Shown: positions 9,654 through 19,751, counted from the first letter of the stretch. The stretch: 64,000 nt of DNA from an uncultured Brachyspira sp. (GCF_944388875.1 NZ_CALXKQ010000003.1:62001-126000); one strand, 5' to 3'. Notes: generated from the letters alone by a model not told the origin. A program made the numbers and translations.

Positions 9654-9893
9654 TTTATTACCCCAAACTATTTAATTTTTACTGCAAAAGGATAATGAAT
9701 TTAAAATAAAATGTCAATCATTCAAATATAAATTGTTGTTTACAGATTAGAATATTGTAACTTTTAATAAAATTATATAACTTATATTCGCTTCATCAAA
9801 ATAAAATTAAATACTTGATAAAACTTAACTTTTTTGTTAATATTCTGTTAACTAAGTTAATTAAAAAATATAGTATAAAAAAGGAGAATAAAT

Positions 9894-10805
9894 ATGTCAA
9901 ATACAGCATTTCTATTTCCAGGTCAAGGTTCTCAATGCGTAGGTATGGGAAAGTCTTTATATGATAATGTATCTGAATCCAAAGCAATATTTGATAAAGC
10001 TGCTAATATTTTAGATGATGTTGATATAAAAGCATTATGTTTTGAAGGCAGCGAAGAAGATCTTAAAAAAACAGAAAATACTCAGCCTGCTCTAGTAACA
10101 GTAGGTATGGCTGCTTATGAGGCATTAAAATCAAAAGGAGTAAAAGGAAATCTATTTGCAGGACATAGTTTAGGAGAAATTACTGCTCTATCTGCTGCAG
10201 GATATATATCATTTGAAGATGCAGTAAAGATTGCAAGAACTAGAGGACTTTTAATGGCTAAAGCAGGTGCGGATGCTCCTTACGGAATGGCCGCAGTACT
10301 TGGATTAAGTTATGATGACGTTGCTAAATGTATGCCTGAAAATAAAGAGGTTGTTGCTGCTAATTACAATTTAAAAGATCAAATAGTTATATCTGGTTTA
10401 TTAAGTGCTATAGAGGCTGTTACTCCAAAACTTCAGGAAGCTGGTGCTAAAAGAGTTATGCCTCTAAAAGTTTCTGGGGCTTTTCACTCTCCATTTATGA
10501 AGCCTGCAGCTGAAAGCCTAAAAGAATTTTTAGAAAAAATAGAGTTTCATAATAATGATAATAAAGTAATGTCTAATGTTACAGCTGAAGTGCATGTGTT
10601 TGATTCAATAAAAGATAATCTATATAAACAAATGTTTTCAACTGTAAGATGGTATGACAGCATGATTAATATGCAAAAACAAGGCATTACAAAAATATAT
10701 GAATGCGGTCCTGGTAAGGTATTAATAGGAATGAGTAAAAAAATAACTCCTGATATTGAAACATTCCCTGTATTCGATATAGATTCTTTAAATGCAGCTT
10801 TATAA
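9894..10805 (+). CDS. fabD: Malonyl-CoA:ACP transacylase
   Basis: This 303-residue enzyme transfers malonyl from CoA to acyl carrier protein to supply fatty-acid elongation. The N-terminal LFPGQGSQ motif, the nucleophile Ser92 in AGHSLGE, a conserved Arg in KIARTRGLLM, and the second catalytic His in GAFHSPFM are all present. The length is typical. The SD AAGGAG stands 7 bases before ATG. No other fatty-acid synthesis gene lies next to it, so fabD appears to be separated from the usual fab cluster. Confidence 0.93.
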   Translation: MSNTAFLFPGQGSQCVGMGKSLYDNVSESKAIFDKAANILDDVDIKALCFEGSEEDLKKTENTQPALVTVGMAAYEALKSKGVKGNLFAGHSLGEITALSAAGYISFEDAVKIARTRGLLMAKAGADAPYGMAAVLGLSYDDVAKCMPENKEVVAANYNLKDQIVISGLLSAIEAVTPKLQEAGAKRVMPLKVSGAFHSPFMKPAAESLKEFLEKIEFHNNDNKVMSNVTAEVHVFDSIKDNLYKQMFSTVRWYDSMINMQKQGITKIYECGPGKVLIGMSKKITPDIETFPVFDIDSLNAAL

Positions 10806-10816
10806 TTAAGGATACT

Positions 10817-10963
10817 AGATTTGTTTCATAATAATATGCAATGTTTGTTATTCTTATAACGATTACACATAGATATTGTATACAGAATAATTTGTATAAA
10901 GCTTCATATCATGGCTAAAAAATTTAAAATATTTACTCAAAAAATTAATTATGAAACAAGTCT
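10817..10963. repeat. Short terminal-inverted-repeat element (copy A)
   Basis: The sequence AGATTTGTTTCATAAT at 10817-10832 is repeated in inverted form at 10948-10963 (one mismatch in 16), enclosing about 115 bp without an ORF. The right end GAAACAAGTCTATTAT also closes the larger elements at 26288-26477 and 56641-56919, so I place it in the same family. It is non-coding and MITE-like, and sits between fabD and an ankyrin gene. Its internal sequence differs from the other two copies. Confidence 0.5.
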
Positions 10964-11038
10964 ATTATACCATATATCCCTATTGATAATTATAAGTTTT
11001 ATGATATTATAATACTCTATATTTTTAAGAGGTTTAAA

Positions 11039-12232
11039 ATGAAAAATAAAATTATAATTATATTATTGACAGTAATTACATCACTATATTCAAATCAAAT
11101 AAATGAAAGCAATAATGACAAAATAAAAGATAATATACAATTAAAAAACACATCAATGACAAATGAAATAAGAATGCCAAGTGATGAATTATCAAAACTA
11201 TTAGAAAAGAATAAAAATAAAACAGGCATCGCTGAGATAATTGAATTAATAAATGACGGCGGTATAAATGCTCAGTCAAAAGATGAAATTCTCATAGGCA
11301 ATATTACACATTATACTAATACAACTCCTTTAATGATAGCCTCATCATATGGGCATTATGATATAGCAAAAGCATTGATTGATAATGGGGCTTTGGTTAA
11401 TTTAAGAGCAGGCGACGGATTTAATGCTTTAATGGAATCTGTAAGAACTGATAATATAGAGATAGCAAAATTATTAATAGAAAATAATTCTGATATAAAT
11501 ATAAAAAATAAAGACGGCAAAAATATGATTATGATTGCATGCGAAAATGGCAATGAAGAAATGTTTAATCTATTACTAGAAAATAATGCAGATATAAATG
11601 AAAAATCGTCTTGGGGAGCATCTGCACTTATTTATGCTTCTGAAAAAGGCAATATTAATATAATGCAATATTTAATAGATAACGGAATAGATGTTAATGG
11701 AAAAGCCGATGATAATGGGGATACTCCATTACTTTGGGCTGTTACAGGACAAAATCCTTATGAAGCTTCAAAACTTTTAATAGAAAATGGTGCCGATGTA
11801 AATGCTACAAATAACAGCGGAGTTGCTCCTGCTACTATACTTGCAGGCTCTGTTCCTAAAGTAGTTAAACTTTTAAAAGATAATGGTGCTGATTTGGATA
11901 CAAAATTTGCTGATGATGATCCTCCTATAGCAATTGCTGCAAGCGTTGGTAATTTAGAAATAGTTAAGGCATTAGTTGAAAATGGTGCTGATGTGAACTA
12001 TTATCCTAATGATATGAACTACACTGCAATATATCATGCTATAGATCAAGGCTCTTATGAAGTTGCTGAATATTTATTTAAAAATGGTGTTGATTTAAAT
12101 ATAAAAATGAAACCTGATAATGACTATGGCAGAAGTATAAAAGAAAGCTACAATGTTTTAGAATATGCTGAAGCTATGCATGATAAAAAAATGATTAATA
12201 TAGTAAAAAAATATTATAAGAAAAAATTATGA
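11039..12232 (+). CDS. Secreted ankyrin-repeat protein
   Basis: This 397-residue protein has an N-terminal signal peptide (KNKIIIILLTVITSLYS, probable cleavage soon after) and a spacer. About eight ankyrin repeats follow: TPLMIASSYGHYDIAKALIDNG, NALMESVRTDNIEIAKLLIENN, SALIYASEKGNINIMQYLIDNG, TPLLWAVTGQ, PPIAIAASVGNLEIVKALVENG and AIYHAIDQGSYEVAEYLFKNG. The consensus is better preserved than in the protein at 3606-4901. The role is presumably protein binding outside the cytoplasm. The 3' end overlaps the convergent dynamin-like gene by 6 bp. Confidence 0.87.
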   Translation: MKNKIIIILLTVITSLYSNQINESNNDKIKDNIQLKNTSMTNEIRMPSDELSKLLEKNKNKTGIAEIIELINDGGINAQSKDEILIGNITHYTNTTPLMIASSYGHYDIAKALIDNGALVNLRAGDGFNALMESVRTDNIEIAKLLIENNSDINIKNKDGKNMIMIACENGNEEMFNLLLENNADINEKSSWGASALIYASEKGNINIMQYLIDNGIDVNGKADDNGDTPLLWAVTGQNPYEASKLLIENGADVNATNNSGVAPATILAGSVPKVVKLLKDNGADLDTKFADDDPPIAIAASVGNLEIVKALVENGADVNYYPNDMNYTAIYHAIDQGSYEVAEYLFKNGVDLNIKMKPDNDYGRSIKESYNVLEYAEAMHDKKMINIVKKYYKKKL

Positions 12233-14164
12233 TTTAATAGAAAATATATTATTTATACATTTTATTATATCATAATAAATTTTATAGGAATTATTTATAT
12301 ACAATTCATACTCTTTAATTTTATTTTCTACATTTTTTTTGATATTATTAATATTTTCATTAATATCTTTAGTGTTTTCTCTAATATTAGTGTCAATGCC
12401 TTTATCATTTTTTATACGTTCATAAGGAACTAAACCTCTATATTTAGAAACTAAACTTTTTACATAAGACATATTTGATATATATTTATTATTCACAGAT
12501 AATAATTCCTTTTTATAATTATTTAATATTTCTATATCATATTGAAATTTCTCTCTATAATTAATAAAAATATTATCAATATTGTTTTTAATAGATTCAT
12601 ATTTATCATTATTTTTTTTATTTAAATCTTTCAAAAAATCAGGTAATGATATACCATATTTAAAATTATGGTAATAATGCTCATTGGATTCTAATTTCTT
12701 ATAATGCGAAGTATAAGGTGATATTCCTACAACGCTTATTTTATGCTTTTGTAATTCTTTATCAACTTGATTACATATTTCTTTTATTTGTTTATCATCT
12801 CTAGTATCAGAACGGTTAATAATAATAAACATTTTAATTTTAGGATTAATAGATAATATTTCTTTTAAAAACTGTATATCAGTTTTTGTTATAGTTCCTT
12901 CTGTTACATTTATCAGCCATATAAGTGTATTTGTATTTACAATATGTTTTTTAGATATTTCTCTATCTTCTTTAGATTCATTGGGAGGATTATATCCTGG
13001 TGTATCAACAAAACATATATTACGTACACTCACTTTAAGTTTATCATTAATATAAAAATACTTTATCACATTTTTAGGATTAAAACTGGTTTCAATATTT
13101 TCACTTACGCTATTTTTTACAGATATAAAATCAAATATAGATTTATCAACCTTTGATTTTTTATTATCTAAAGTTAAACACTCTATATAGCTTTCTTCAC
13201 TGTGAATTATATATGCAGGTATAGAAGTAACAGGAACATCTCCTGTAGGTAAAGTAAAATAATTACCATTGCTAAACAGTGTATTTATAAATGATGATTT
13301 ACCTGAACTAAAAGCCCCTCCTATAGAAACTATATTTCTTGTATATAAAATAGGATTTTTTGCTATCTCATCTAATTCATTTTCTATATCTTTTAATTCA
13401 TAAAATAGCAAACCCATATTTTTATAATCAGGTTTTGCAATTAGATTTCTAAACTCATTTAAGTATTTATTCTCTTCTGATTTGGAATTCAAAATACTTA
13501 ATACAGATTTAAATATATTTCCAATACTCTCTTTTTCTTTCTTTTCTTCTGTTAATTCATCTTTGGTATCGTCTAACTCTCTCTCTGCCTTCTTTAATTT
13601 TTCATCAAAAGATTGTTTTTCTGTATCTAATTCTGAAATTTTGCTATTTAATTCTTTAACATTTTTTTTATACTTATTTTTTTCATTCTCCAAATCTTCT
13701 AAATCTTCATTCAGCTGATGAATACTTTTCTTTTTATTTTCTAATTCCTCATTTAAATCATTAATCTCTTTATCTTTATTTTCTAAACTGGAATTAAGAT
13801 TAGCAATATCCTGACTTTTATTTTCTATATCAGCATTTAAATTACTAATCTCTTTATCTTTATTTTCTAAATTGGAATTAAGATTAGCAATGTCCTGACT
13901 TTTATTTTCTATATCAGCATTTAAATCACTAATCTCTTTATTCTTGCTTTCCAAATTAGCATTAAGATTAGCAATATCCTGACTTTTATTTTCTATATCA
14001 GCATTTAAATTACTAATCTCTTTATTTTTAGTTTCTAAATCATTATTTAATTGAGATATTAAATTATTCAAATATGATAATTTTCTCATCTTCAATGAAA
14101 AAAATACCAATAATATTAACAAAAATATTATTACAGCAGAAAATATATATATTATATTATTCAT
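12227..14164 (-). CDS. Membrane-anchored dynamin-like GTPase with coiled-coil repeats
   Basis: This is a 645-residue protein. Residues 1-25 form one membrane helix. Residues about 30-215 are a long coiled coil that includes a 28-residue repeat (NLNADIENKSQDIANLN-type). A dynamin-family G domain follows: P-loop GGAFSSGKSSFIN, switch II VDTPGYN and NRSD as the base-specificity motif. A helical C-terminal stalk completes it. Dynamin-like proteins remodel membranes or seal membrane damage; the closest genetic parallel is multi-gene bacterial sets such as LeoABC. It is the last of three GTPase genes on this strand, 17 bp after the previous one. Confidence 0.8.
   Translation of the reverse strand: MNNIIYIFSAVIIFLLILLVFFSLKMRKLSYLNNLISQLNNDLETKNKEISNLNADIENKSQDIANLNANLESKNKEISDLNADIENKSQDIANLNSNLENKDKEISNLNADIENKSQDIANLNSSLENKDKEINDLNEELENKKKSIHQLNEDLEDLENEKNKYKKNVKELNSKISELDTEKQSFDEKLKKAERELDDTKDELTEEKKEKESIGNIFKSVLSILNSKSEENKYLNEFRNLIAKPDYKNMGLLFYELKDIENELDEIAKNPILYTRNIVSIGGAFSSGKSSFINTLFSNGNYFTLPTGDVPVTSIPAYIIHSEESYIECLTLDNKKSKVDKSIFDFISVKNSVSENIETSFNPKNVIKYFYINDKLKVSVRNICFVDTPGYNPPNESKEDREISKKHIVNTNTLIWLINVTEGTITKTDIQFLKEILSINPKIKMFIIINRSDTRDDKQIKEICNQVDKELQKHKISVVGISPYTSHYKKLESNEHYYHNFKYGISLPDFLKDLNKKNNDKYESIKNNIDNIFINYREKFQYDIEILNNYKKELLSVNNKYISNMSYVKSLVSKYRGLVPYERIKNDKGIDTNIRENTKDINENINNIKKNVENKIKEYELYINNSYKIYYDIIKCINNIFSIKS
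13717..14035 (-). repeat. 84-bp tandem repeat inside the dynamin-like gene
   Basis: Three full copies and a partial copy of an 84-base unit encode the 28-residue coiled-coil repeat. The marker GCAATRTCCTGAC on the plus strand starts at 13803, 13887 and 13971, exactly 84 bases apart. Each unit itself divides into two similar 14-residue halves. The copies are nearly identical in DNA, so copy number could change by slippage or recombination while staying in frame. Confidence 0.85.
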
Positions 14165-14181
14165 ATATAGAGTATCCTAAT

Positions 14182-16392
14182 TTAAAATAATTTTACTATT
14201 TCAGATTTTATTATAATCCACTTTTCTTCGGCTCTTTTTTTATTTTGAACCTCATCTTTTTTAGTTTCCAATTCAGACTTTTGTTTTTCTAAAGTTTCTT
14301 TACCAAAATCAATGGATTTTAATTTATTAGCCAAACTGCTGATATTTTCATCAGCAAATACAGTTCTGAAATCTTCTCTCATTTTCTGCAAATATCTGTC
14401 AGCTTCAGCTATAAATTGCTCTGCAGAATATCCTGATACAGTTCCATTTGGAGCAAGAGGCGTATTTTCAGTATATGTAACTTTTTTATCTAAATATTCA
14501 TTGATTATAGCACTTACAGATCTGGATATATCACTTTCTCTCATTTCCAAACCATTATCTGCAAAAACATTGTATATCTTACTTATAATTAACTCTCTAA
14601 ACTCAATATACATATTACCTAAAGTTATATACATCTGCTCATTAAATTTATTTTTATATAGGTTTATAGAATTAATTACCTGATTTGTATTAACAGTTGC
14701 ATATGTATCATAATGAGTTTTTTTCCACCACAAGATACCAGTAGTCCATGATCTAGTTTCTTCTCCTTTAGCACCTTCTATTTTACCGCTTGCCTCATTA
14801 AAAAAATCATTTAATATTCTTAATCCGTTGTCAATAGCTTCGTATTTCCAAGTATCAATAGTATTTTTAGCCACATAATTTATATCTGATTCTAAGTTTA
14901 CGCATTTTTTTTCTAAATCTCTTATCTGCTTAGATAATACATCTATATCCATAGTATTTAATCTTCTTTCTCTTGTTTTAACATATTCTTTTAATTCTGA
15001 TTTTATCTCTTCAGCATTATTCATATATTTTTCTTCAAACTTATCTAAAGCAGCCTTTAATATATCTTCTTTTCTATCTGCAACTGATTTTAATATAGAT
15101 TTTACTTTATCAATATTTGCTAAATAATTAAGCCAATGTATGCTTGTTTCTTTTTCAGATTTGCTAAAATAATCTGGATAAGACTCTGAAAAATTTTTAA
15201 AAACAGTATCTTCATTTTGAGACCAATTACCCCATTTTTTTACAAGACTGTCGCATATACCTGAAGAATATAATACTCTGTTTTCAATATCTTTTATTAT
15301 ACAGTCAAAAGTATCATTATTATTTGCTGCCATATCTTTAAAATTCTTTTTTATATACTGATACTGACTTGTAAGCAGAGATTTTACCGCTTTTTCTAAA
15401 TCACCGTTTGCCTTATATGAATTATCGGAACCATTTAAAGTATCATCTATCTTGCTTAAAATAACATATATTTCCTGTATACCCTCTTTTTTTAATATCT
15501 TATTAATTACATCTTTATCTGTAGCTGTAAATGCTTGTGTGGAAGGCATTAATATAAATATTACTTCGCATTTTTGCAGAAGTTCTGACGCTTTTCTATT
15601 TCTTGATTCAACAGGATCATTGAAACCCGGAGTATCAAGAACACTCACCTCTTTTAACTCTTCTATCTTTATATGCAAATTTAAACTTTTTACAAAATGC
15701 GTATATTTACCAGCCACCCCTACATAATCCTGAAGTTTTCCTGCTATATCCTCAACATTATTAAAATCAATTTTTTCAACCCCTTTAGATAAAACTTCAT
15801 TATATATACTTTTACTTGTATTTGCTATATCATTATAATTATCATACCCTGATGCCAAATATCCATTCTCTTGCATAAGTTCTTCTCTGGCTCTTTCCTC
15901 AATATTAGTTTCATCAGAAGAATAACTATTTGAAATATAATTTTGATTAAATTCATTTTTTAATTTATTGATTCTATCTTTAAGCAGCTCTTCAAATTTA
16001 TCATGCACTTTTTTATAGTTTTTAATATCATCTTCTGTAACAAATTCCACTTCAATATAATTTTTATCAGAATACTGCATATATGTAAGAGCTGCTGTCA
16101 TAGGAGTAGCTGCTTTAGGTAAAATATCTTTTCCGTCAAATAATAAAGAATTAAGAAGAGATGACTTACCTGCTTTTACTCTTCCTACAATACCTACTCT
16201 TAAAGTTCTATCCATATTAACTGTATCATTAAAATCATTCTCTATAGATTCTATACTTCCAAATTTACATTCATTTGCTATATTTTTTATAGTATCTACG
16301 AACTCTATGTCATCACTATGCTTATCAGCCAATTTATCTATTGCCTTCTTAATATCTATAATTTTATTTTTTGCTTGAATAATATCATTCAT
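14182..16392 (-). CDS. Dynamin-like GTPase, soluble
   Basis: This 736-residue protein has a near N-terminal G domain: P-loop GRVKAGKSSLLNSLL (about residue 70), G2-like TPMTAALT, G3 VLDTPGFNDP and G4 LSKIDD. An alpha-helical region with coiled coil near residues 460-510 and 690-720 follows. There is no clear membrane helix. It belongs to the bacterial dynamin-like group that acts at membranes or in stress and defence. It is the middle gene of the three-GTPase operon, with 20-bp and 17-bp gaps. The three proteins differ enough to suggest a hetero-oligomeric machine rather than recent copies. Confidence 0.8.
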   Translation of the reverse strand: MNDIIQAKNKIIDIKKAIDKLADKHSDDIEFVDTIKNIANECKFGSIESIENDFNDTVNMDRTLRVGIVGRVKAGKSSLLNSLLFDGKDILPKAATPMTAALTYMQYSDKNYIEVEFVTEDDIKNYKKVHDKFEELLKDRINKLKNEFNQNYISNSYSSDETNIEERAREELMQENGYLASGYDNYNDIANTSKSIYNEVLSKGVEKIDFNNVEDIAGKLQDYVGVAGKYTHFVKSLNLHIKIEELKEVSVLDTPGFNDPVESRNRKASELLQKCEVIFILMPSTQAFTATDKDVINKILKKEGIQEIYVILSKIDDTLNGSDNSYKANGDLEKAVKSLLTSQYQYIKKNFKDMAANNNDTFDCIIKDIENRVLYSSGICDSLVKKWGNWSQNEDTVFKNFSESYPDYFSKSEKETSIHWLNYLANIDKVKSILKSVADRKEDILKAALDKFEEKYMNNAEEIKSELKEYVKTRERRLNTMDIDVLSKQIRDLEKKCVNLESDINYVAKNTIDTWKYEAIDNGLRILNDFFNEASGKIEGAKGEETRSWTTGILWWKKTHYDTYATVNTNQVINSINLYKNKFNEQMYITLGNMYIEFRELIISKIYNVFADNGLEMRESDISRSVSAIINEYLDKKVTYTENTPLAPNGTVSGYSAEQFIAEADRYLQKMREDFRTVFADENISSLANKLKSIDFGKETLEKQKSELETKKDEVQNKKRAEEKWIIIKSEIVKLF

Positions 16393-16412
16393 AATATTAA
16401 CTCCTAATTTTT

Positions 16413-18079
16413 TTATTCATTATATAATACATTTGATACTTCATCTATTTTTTTCAAATTATCCTGAAGTTTAGATATTAAAGCATCTAAATCTTTTTTA
16501 CTTGATAATTCTTCCTGAGCTTGTTCTATTTCTTCTTTTTTCTTATTTAATTCTTCATCAAAAGATTCTGATATAGCCTCTATAGATTTTGAAGCATTTT
16601 CTTTAAATATCTGTGTTATCTGTACTTTAAGCTCTCTTTTTATATGTGTAATCTGACTTATAATCTGATTTTTAATTTCTTCTTTTTGCTGTCTTTCTTT
16701 TAAAAATCCAAAGCACACATTGATTATTTCTGGTAAAAATACTACTAAAATCTCTATAATCGGATTTACAACACTTGTTAATATTGCTGCAGTAGTCATA
16801 ACAGTTTTATATACGGTATTTGAACTTGTGCCTGTGTTTTTTAATTTAGGAATTTTTATTTTATCTTTGTATTTCTCTATATTGTATTCTATTTTCTGAA
16901 TAAAATTAGGTATATTATATTCTGATAATATAGAATCTAAACTTTTAACATCTGCTGAAATTTCTCTGCTTATATTAACATTAATATTATCCAAAGCAAT
17001 ATTTGTTTTTTCTATAATAATAGGCTGTATTATATTAAGCATCTCTTCTTTTAAACCTTCTGAATCTCCTCTCATAGCAGCATTAACCAATGAATCCAAA
17101 TTATTATTAAGTTCTTTTCCTACTTCCTGCACTATACTATTTACTTCAGAATCATAGTTTTTATTTTTTTCATCTTCTATCAATCTTGCCCTTTTCAATT
17201 CTATTTTATTTATAGCCTCTTTTAAATCATCTATAATTTTATCATTTGCTTTTTTATCTTTTTTCAAAGCTGATATTCTAACATTAATTGAAGATTTTAA
17301 TTCATATATTAACTCTTTTATTGAATCAATATAAATAGATTTACATATATTTTCAGGGTCTAATTTAGTAATAACTTCATTAAATAAATTTATATCCTTA
17401 CTGCTTATACTATATATATCTTTATCATAAGAAACCTGTTTTAAAGTTTTTATCATTTCTTCTTTAATAGAATTAAAATCTTCTTTACTTCTAAGTTCTG
17501 ATTTAGTTATAAACATTGAGAAATCTTTTTTAAATCCTCTAATATTTTTTATCTGCGTCATCAATGATTTGCTTATAGTACCAGCATCTATAGCTGAAAG
17601 CACCGTATAATAAACACCTTTATCTAAATAACTCATTATAGATTTATTGTGATTTTCTAAAGGAGAATCAAACCCCGGCATATCTACCAATATAATAGGA
17701 TCTATTTTTTCAAATTATCACTATTTATATATCTTCTTACATAAGAATATTTCTGTATATTCTCGGTACTTAGATCATCTATTTCTATTTCATTACCATC
17801 TTTATCAACAGCAATATTGTATTCTCTTTCACTATAATATAGTTCAGCAGGAATAGAAGTTTCTGGCAATACATTAACAGCCAATATATTTTTACCTATA
17901 AATTTATTTAAAAGAGTACTTTTACCTGAACTAAAATCACCTACAACAGGTATTAATAATTTCGTTTCTCTTATAATATTTTCTAAAGATTCTATATTTG
18001 AACTATCAATCTCAGATTCTTCTGATATAACTTTTAAATCAATCATAAGGTTTATAAATTTTTCCTGTATATTTAACAT
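16413..18079 (-). pseudogene. Dynamin-like GTPase split by a -1 frame change
   Basis: Two ORFs together make one G protein of about 555 residues. The first (start ATG at 18079 after AGGAG; an earlier GTG at 18088 is less likely) carries the P-loop VGDFSSGKSTLLN and stops at TAG, 17702-17704. The second continues in the -1 frame with DPIILVDMPGFDSP (G3), TKSE (G4), stalk helices, a hydrophobic segment (TVMTTAAILTSVVNPIIEILVVFLP) and a C-terminal coiled coil. The break lies at TTG AAA AAA TAG. One extra A, or -1 slippage on AAA AAA, restores NLKKIDPIILVDMPGF. It is a broken gene, a slippage-controlled gene or a base-call error. Confidence 0.8.
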
Positions 18080-18172
18080 AAAAAACACTCCTAAAAAATA
18101 TAATAGTTTTTAATACTAACATATTAATGCATTTTATTCAATATCATTAAATAATAAATTATATAAACCATA

Positions 18173-18206
18173 AAAAAACCGACAGTTTAAAATTAATTAA
18201 ACTATC
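18173..18206 (-). terminator. Hairpin terminator upstream of the GTPase operon
   Basis: On the minus strand, GATAGTTTAA pairs with TTAAACTGTC (10 bp with one G-U, six-base loop) followed by GG and seven T. It would end transcripts arriving from the remnant ORF at 18234-18607, so the GTPase operon needs its own promoter in the roughly 90 bp that follow. Confidence 0.65.
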
Positions 18207-18233
18207 ATATAATTAATAGTTTATTAAAACTTT

Positions 18234-18607
18234 TTATTTAAAATCTCTATCAAAAATTATATCTATTGCATCCATATCATAATCAGGTATATAATCATCT
18301 CCATATCTTTTGTCAGAAGATTTATAATAATCATTATTTTGCAAAGCATCTCCAAAAAATTCCCATATATCATAGCTGTTTTCTATAGAAGAAATTAACT
18401 CTTCTTCATTACAATAATAAACTATACTATTTATCTTTTCTATAATATAAGATAATTGATCAATTACAAGAGATATATCTTGATATATAGAGTCAATCTC
18501 AAAATTATCATCTAATTCTTCTAAATCATTTTGATCTATATAATCATATTGGCAGAGAAAGTAAATACTTCAGAAATATTTTTATAATTTTTATTTTTTA
18601 TATTCAT
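18234..18607 (-). pseudogene. Broken small acidic protein gene
   Basis: On the minus strand an ATG at 18607 opens MNIKNKNYKNISEVFTF and meets a TAG after about 23 codons. The neighbouring frame is open from 18569 to a TAA at 18234 and gives an acidic, Tyr/Asp-rich protein of about 110 residues (segments NDLEELDDNFE, SYDIWEFFGDAL, RYGDDYIPDYDMDAID). A frameshift near 18545-18560 would join them into about 123 residues. I recognise no family. The well-kept codon pattern of the 3' part suggests it was coding recently. Confidence 0.45.
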
Positions 18608-18661
18608 TAAATTATAAAGCAGTCATTATAAAAAATATAATATCTAAAAATAGATTTTTAT

Positions 18662-19590
18662 TTAAAATAGTATAAACAAAAAAATAAAATTATTATCAGC
18701 GGACATTATATCTTTAAATGTAAATTCCGAGGAAGGCATAAGAACACTAAGAATGCCTATAATCAAAAATAGAGAAAAAGTTATAAATGTATTTTTTTAT
18801 TATTCAAATTAAATAATAAACTAAAAAACATTAATATTCTTGATAAATATATAGAAATATTAATTTTAATCTTCCTATTAATATATATACAGCAAAAAAG
18901 AAAATATTGAACTTAAAAAAGATATTAATAATTAAGAATATAATATCATCATATGATCTACCAATAGTAAATTTGATAAAAAATACAATTATTGCTATAT
19001 ATTTTCCAAATGATCTTAATAGTATAACTAATATTAAAATAGAAAATATAGATATATTAGCAGAAAAGGCAAAAAACTCTGAAATGCTTTTGGAATTTAA
19101 TACTTGAAAACCATTATATGATAAAGCCATTATTATAAAAAATGTGATAACAGAAAATATATATTTTATATTATAAAACTGCGAATATGCATATATGTAT
19201 CCAATATTAAAAATTGTAACATAAAATAAATCAAATAAAACAGTGCCTAAAATGATAAAAAAAGATAAAATATTATAAAAATATTTTTTTAATTAAACTT
19301 TGAATTAATATTGAATATCAAACTAAAATAGAAAAAATAAAATGTATAAAAGCAAAACCTAATTATAAAATTACTAAAAAATTAATATTATTAATTAAGT
19401 TAACAATCTTTATAAAAGAATATGTATTAATTGATAATGCTGCAGCAAAACCTATAGCAATAATAATTAAATTTGATATTAAATTATTTTCTAATATTTT
19501 GTCTATTTTACTGTTTATATTATTTATTAAATTTATTTTCTCATTCGTATTATTATTTTGAATACTATAATAATAATCTCATAAACCCCA
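18662..19590 (-). pseudogene. Decayed membrane-protein gene
   Basis: The minus strand holds consecutive short frames that read like one hydrophobic protein broken by at least three frameshifts. They are a coiled-coil-like start (NEKINLINNINSKIDKILENN) running into IIIAIGFAAALSI, then ILGTVLFDLFYVTIFNIGYIYAY into the 99-residue frame at 18831-19130, and finally LFLIIGILSVLMPSSEFTFKDI ending in TAA at 18662. No intact frame covers it and no family is recognised. It is probably a transmembrane protein lost to drift. The rest of 19591-19684 shows nothing I can support. Confidence 0.5.
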
Positions 19591-19680
19591 TTATAGTAAA
19601 TTATAAAATTGTTATTTATTATAAATTCAATAAATATAAAAGTCAATTATTATAAACTTATATATAGTTTTAATAACAAT

Positions 19681-19720
19681 AAAAAAGCCAATAGCTTAAT
19701 ATTAATTAAACTATCGGCTT
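19681..19720 (-). terminator. Terminator after pckG
   Basis: The arms 19685-19699 and 19706-19720 pair over about 15 bp with two mismatches or wobbles (AAGCCGATAGTTTAA type on the minus strand) and are followed by a run of six T. It lies 31 bp past the pckG stop codon. Confidence 0.7.
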
Positions 19721-19751
19721 ATATTCTTTTAAGAAAAACTATTAACTAAAA

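Noticed and set aside
9847-9876. Promoter for fabD (GTTAAC, 18 bases, TAGTAT)
   Set aside because: Initiation would fall on the SD itself, so the spacing does not allow a working leader. The match is probably chance in AT-rich DNA.
18907-19107. 66-residue plus-strand ORF
   Set aside because: It lies opposite the decayed membrane-protein frames, lacks a ribosome site, and its composition follows from AT-rich antisense sequence.
19473-19655. 60-residue plus-strand ORF rich in Tyr and Leu
   Set aside because: It overlaps the minus-strand coiled-coil/membrane remnant and looks like AT-rich noise.
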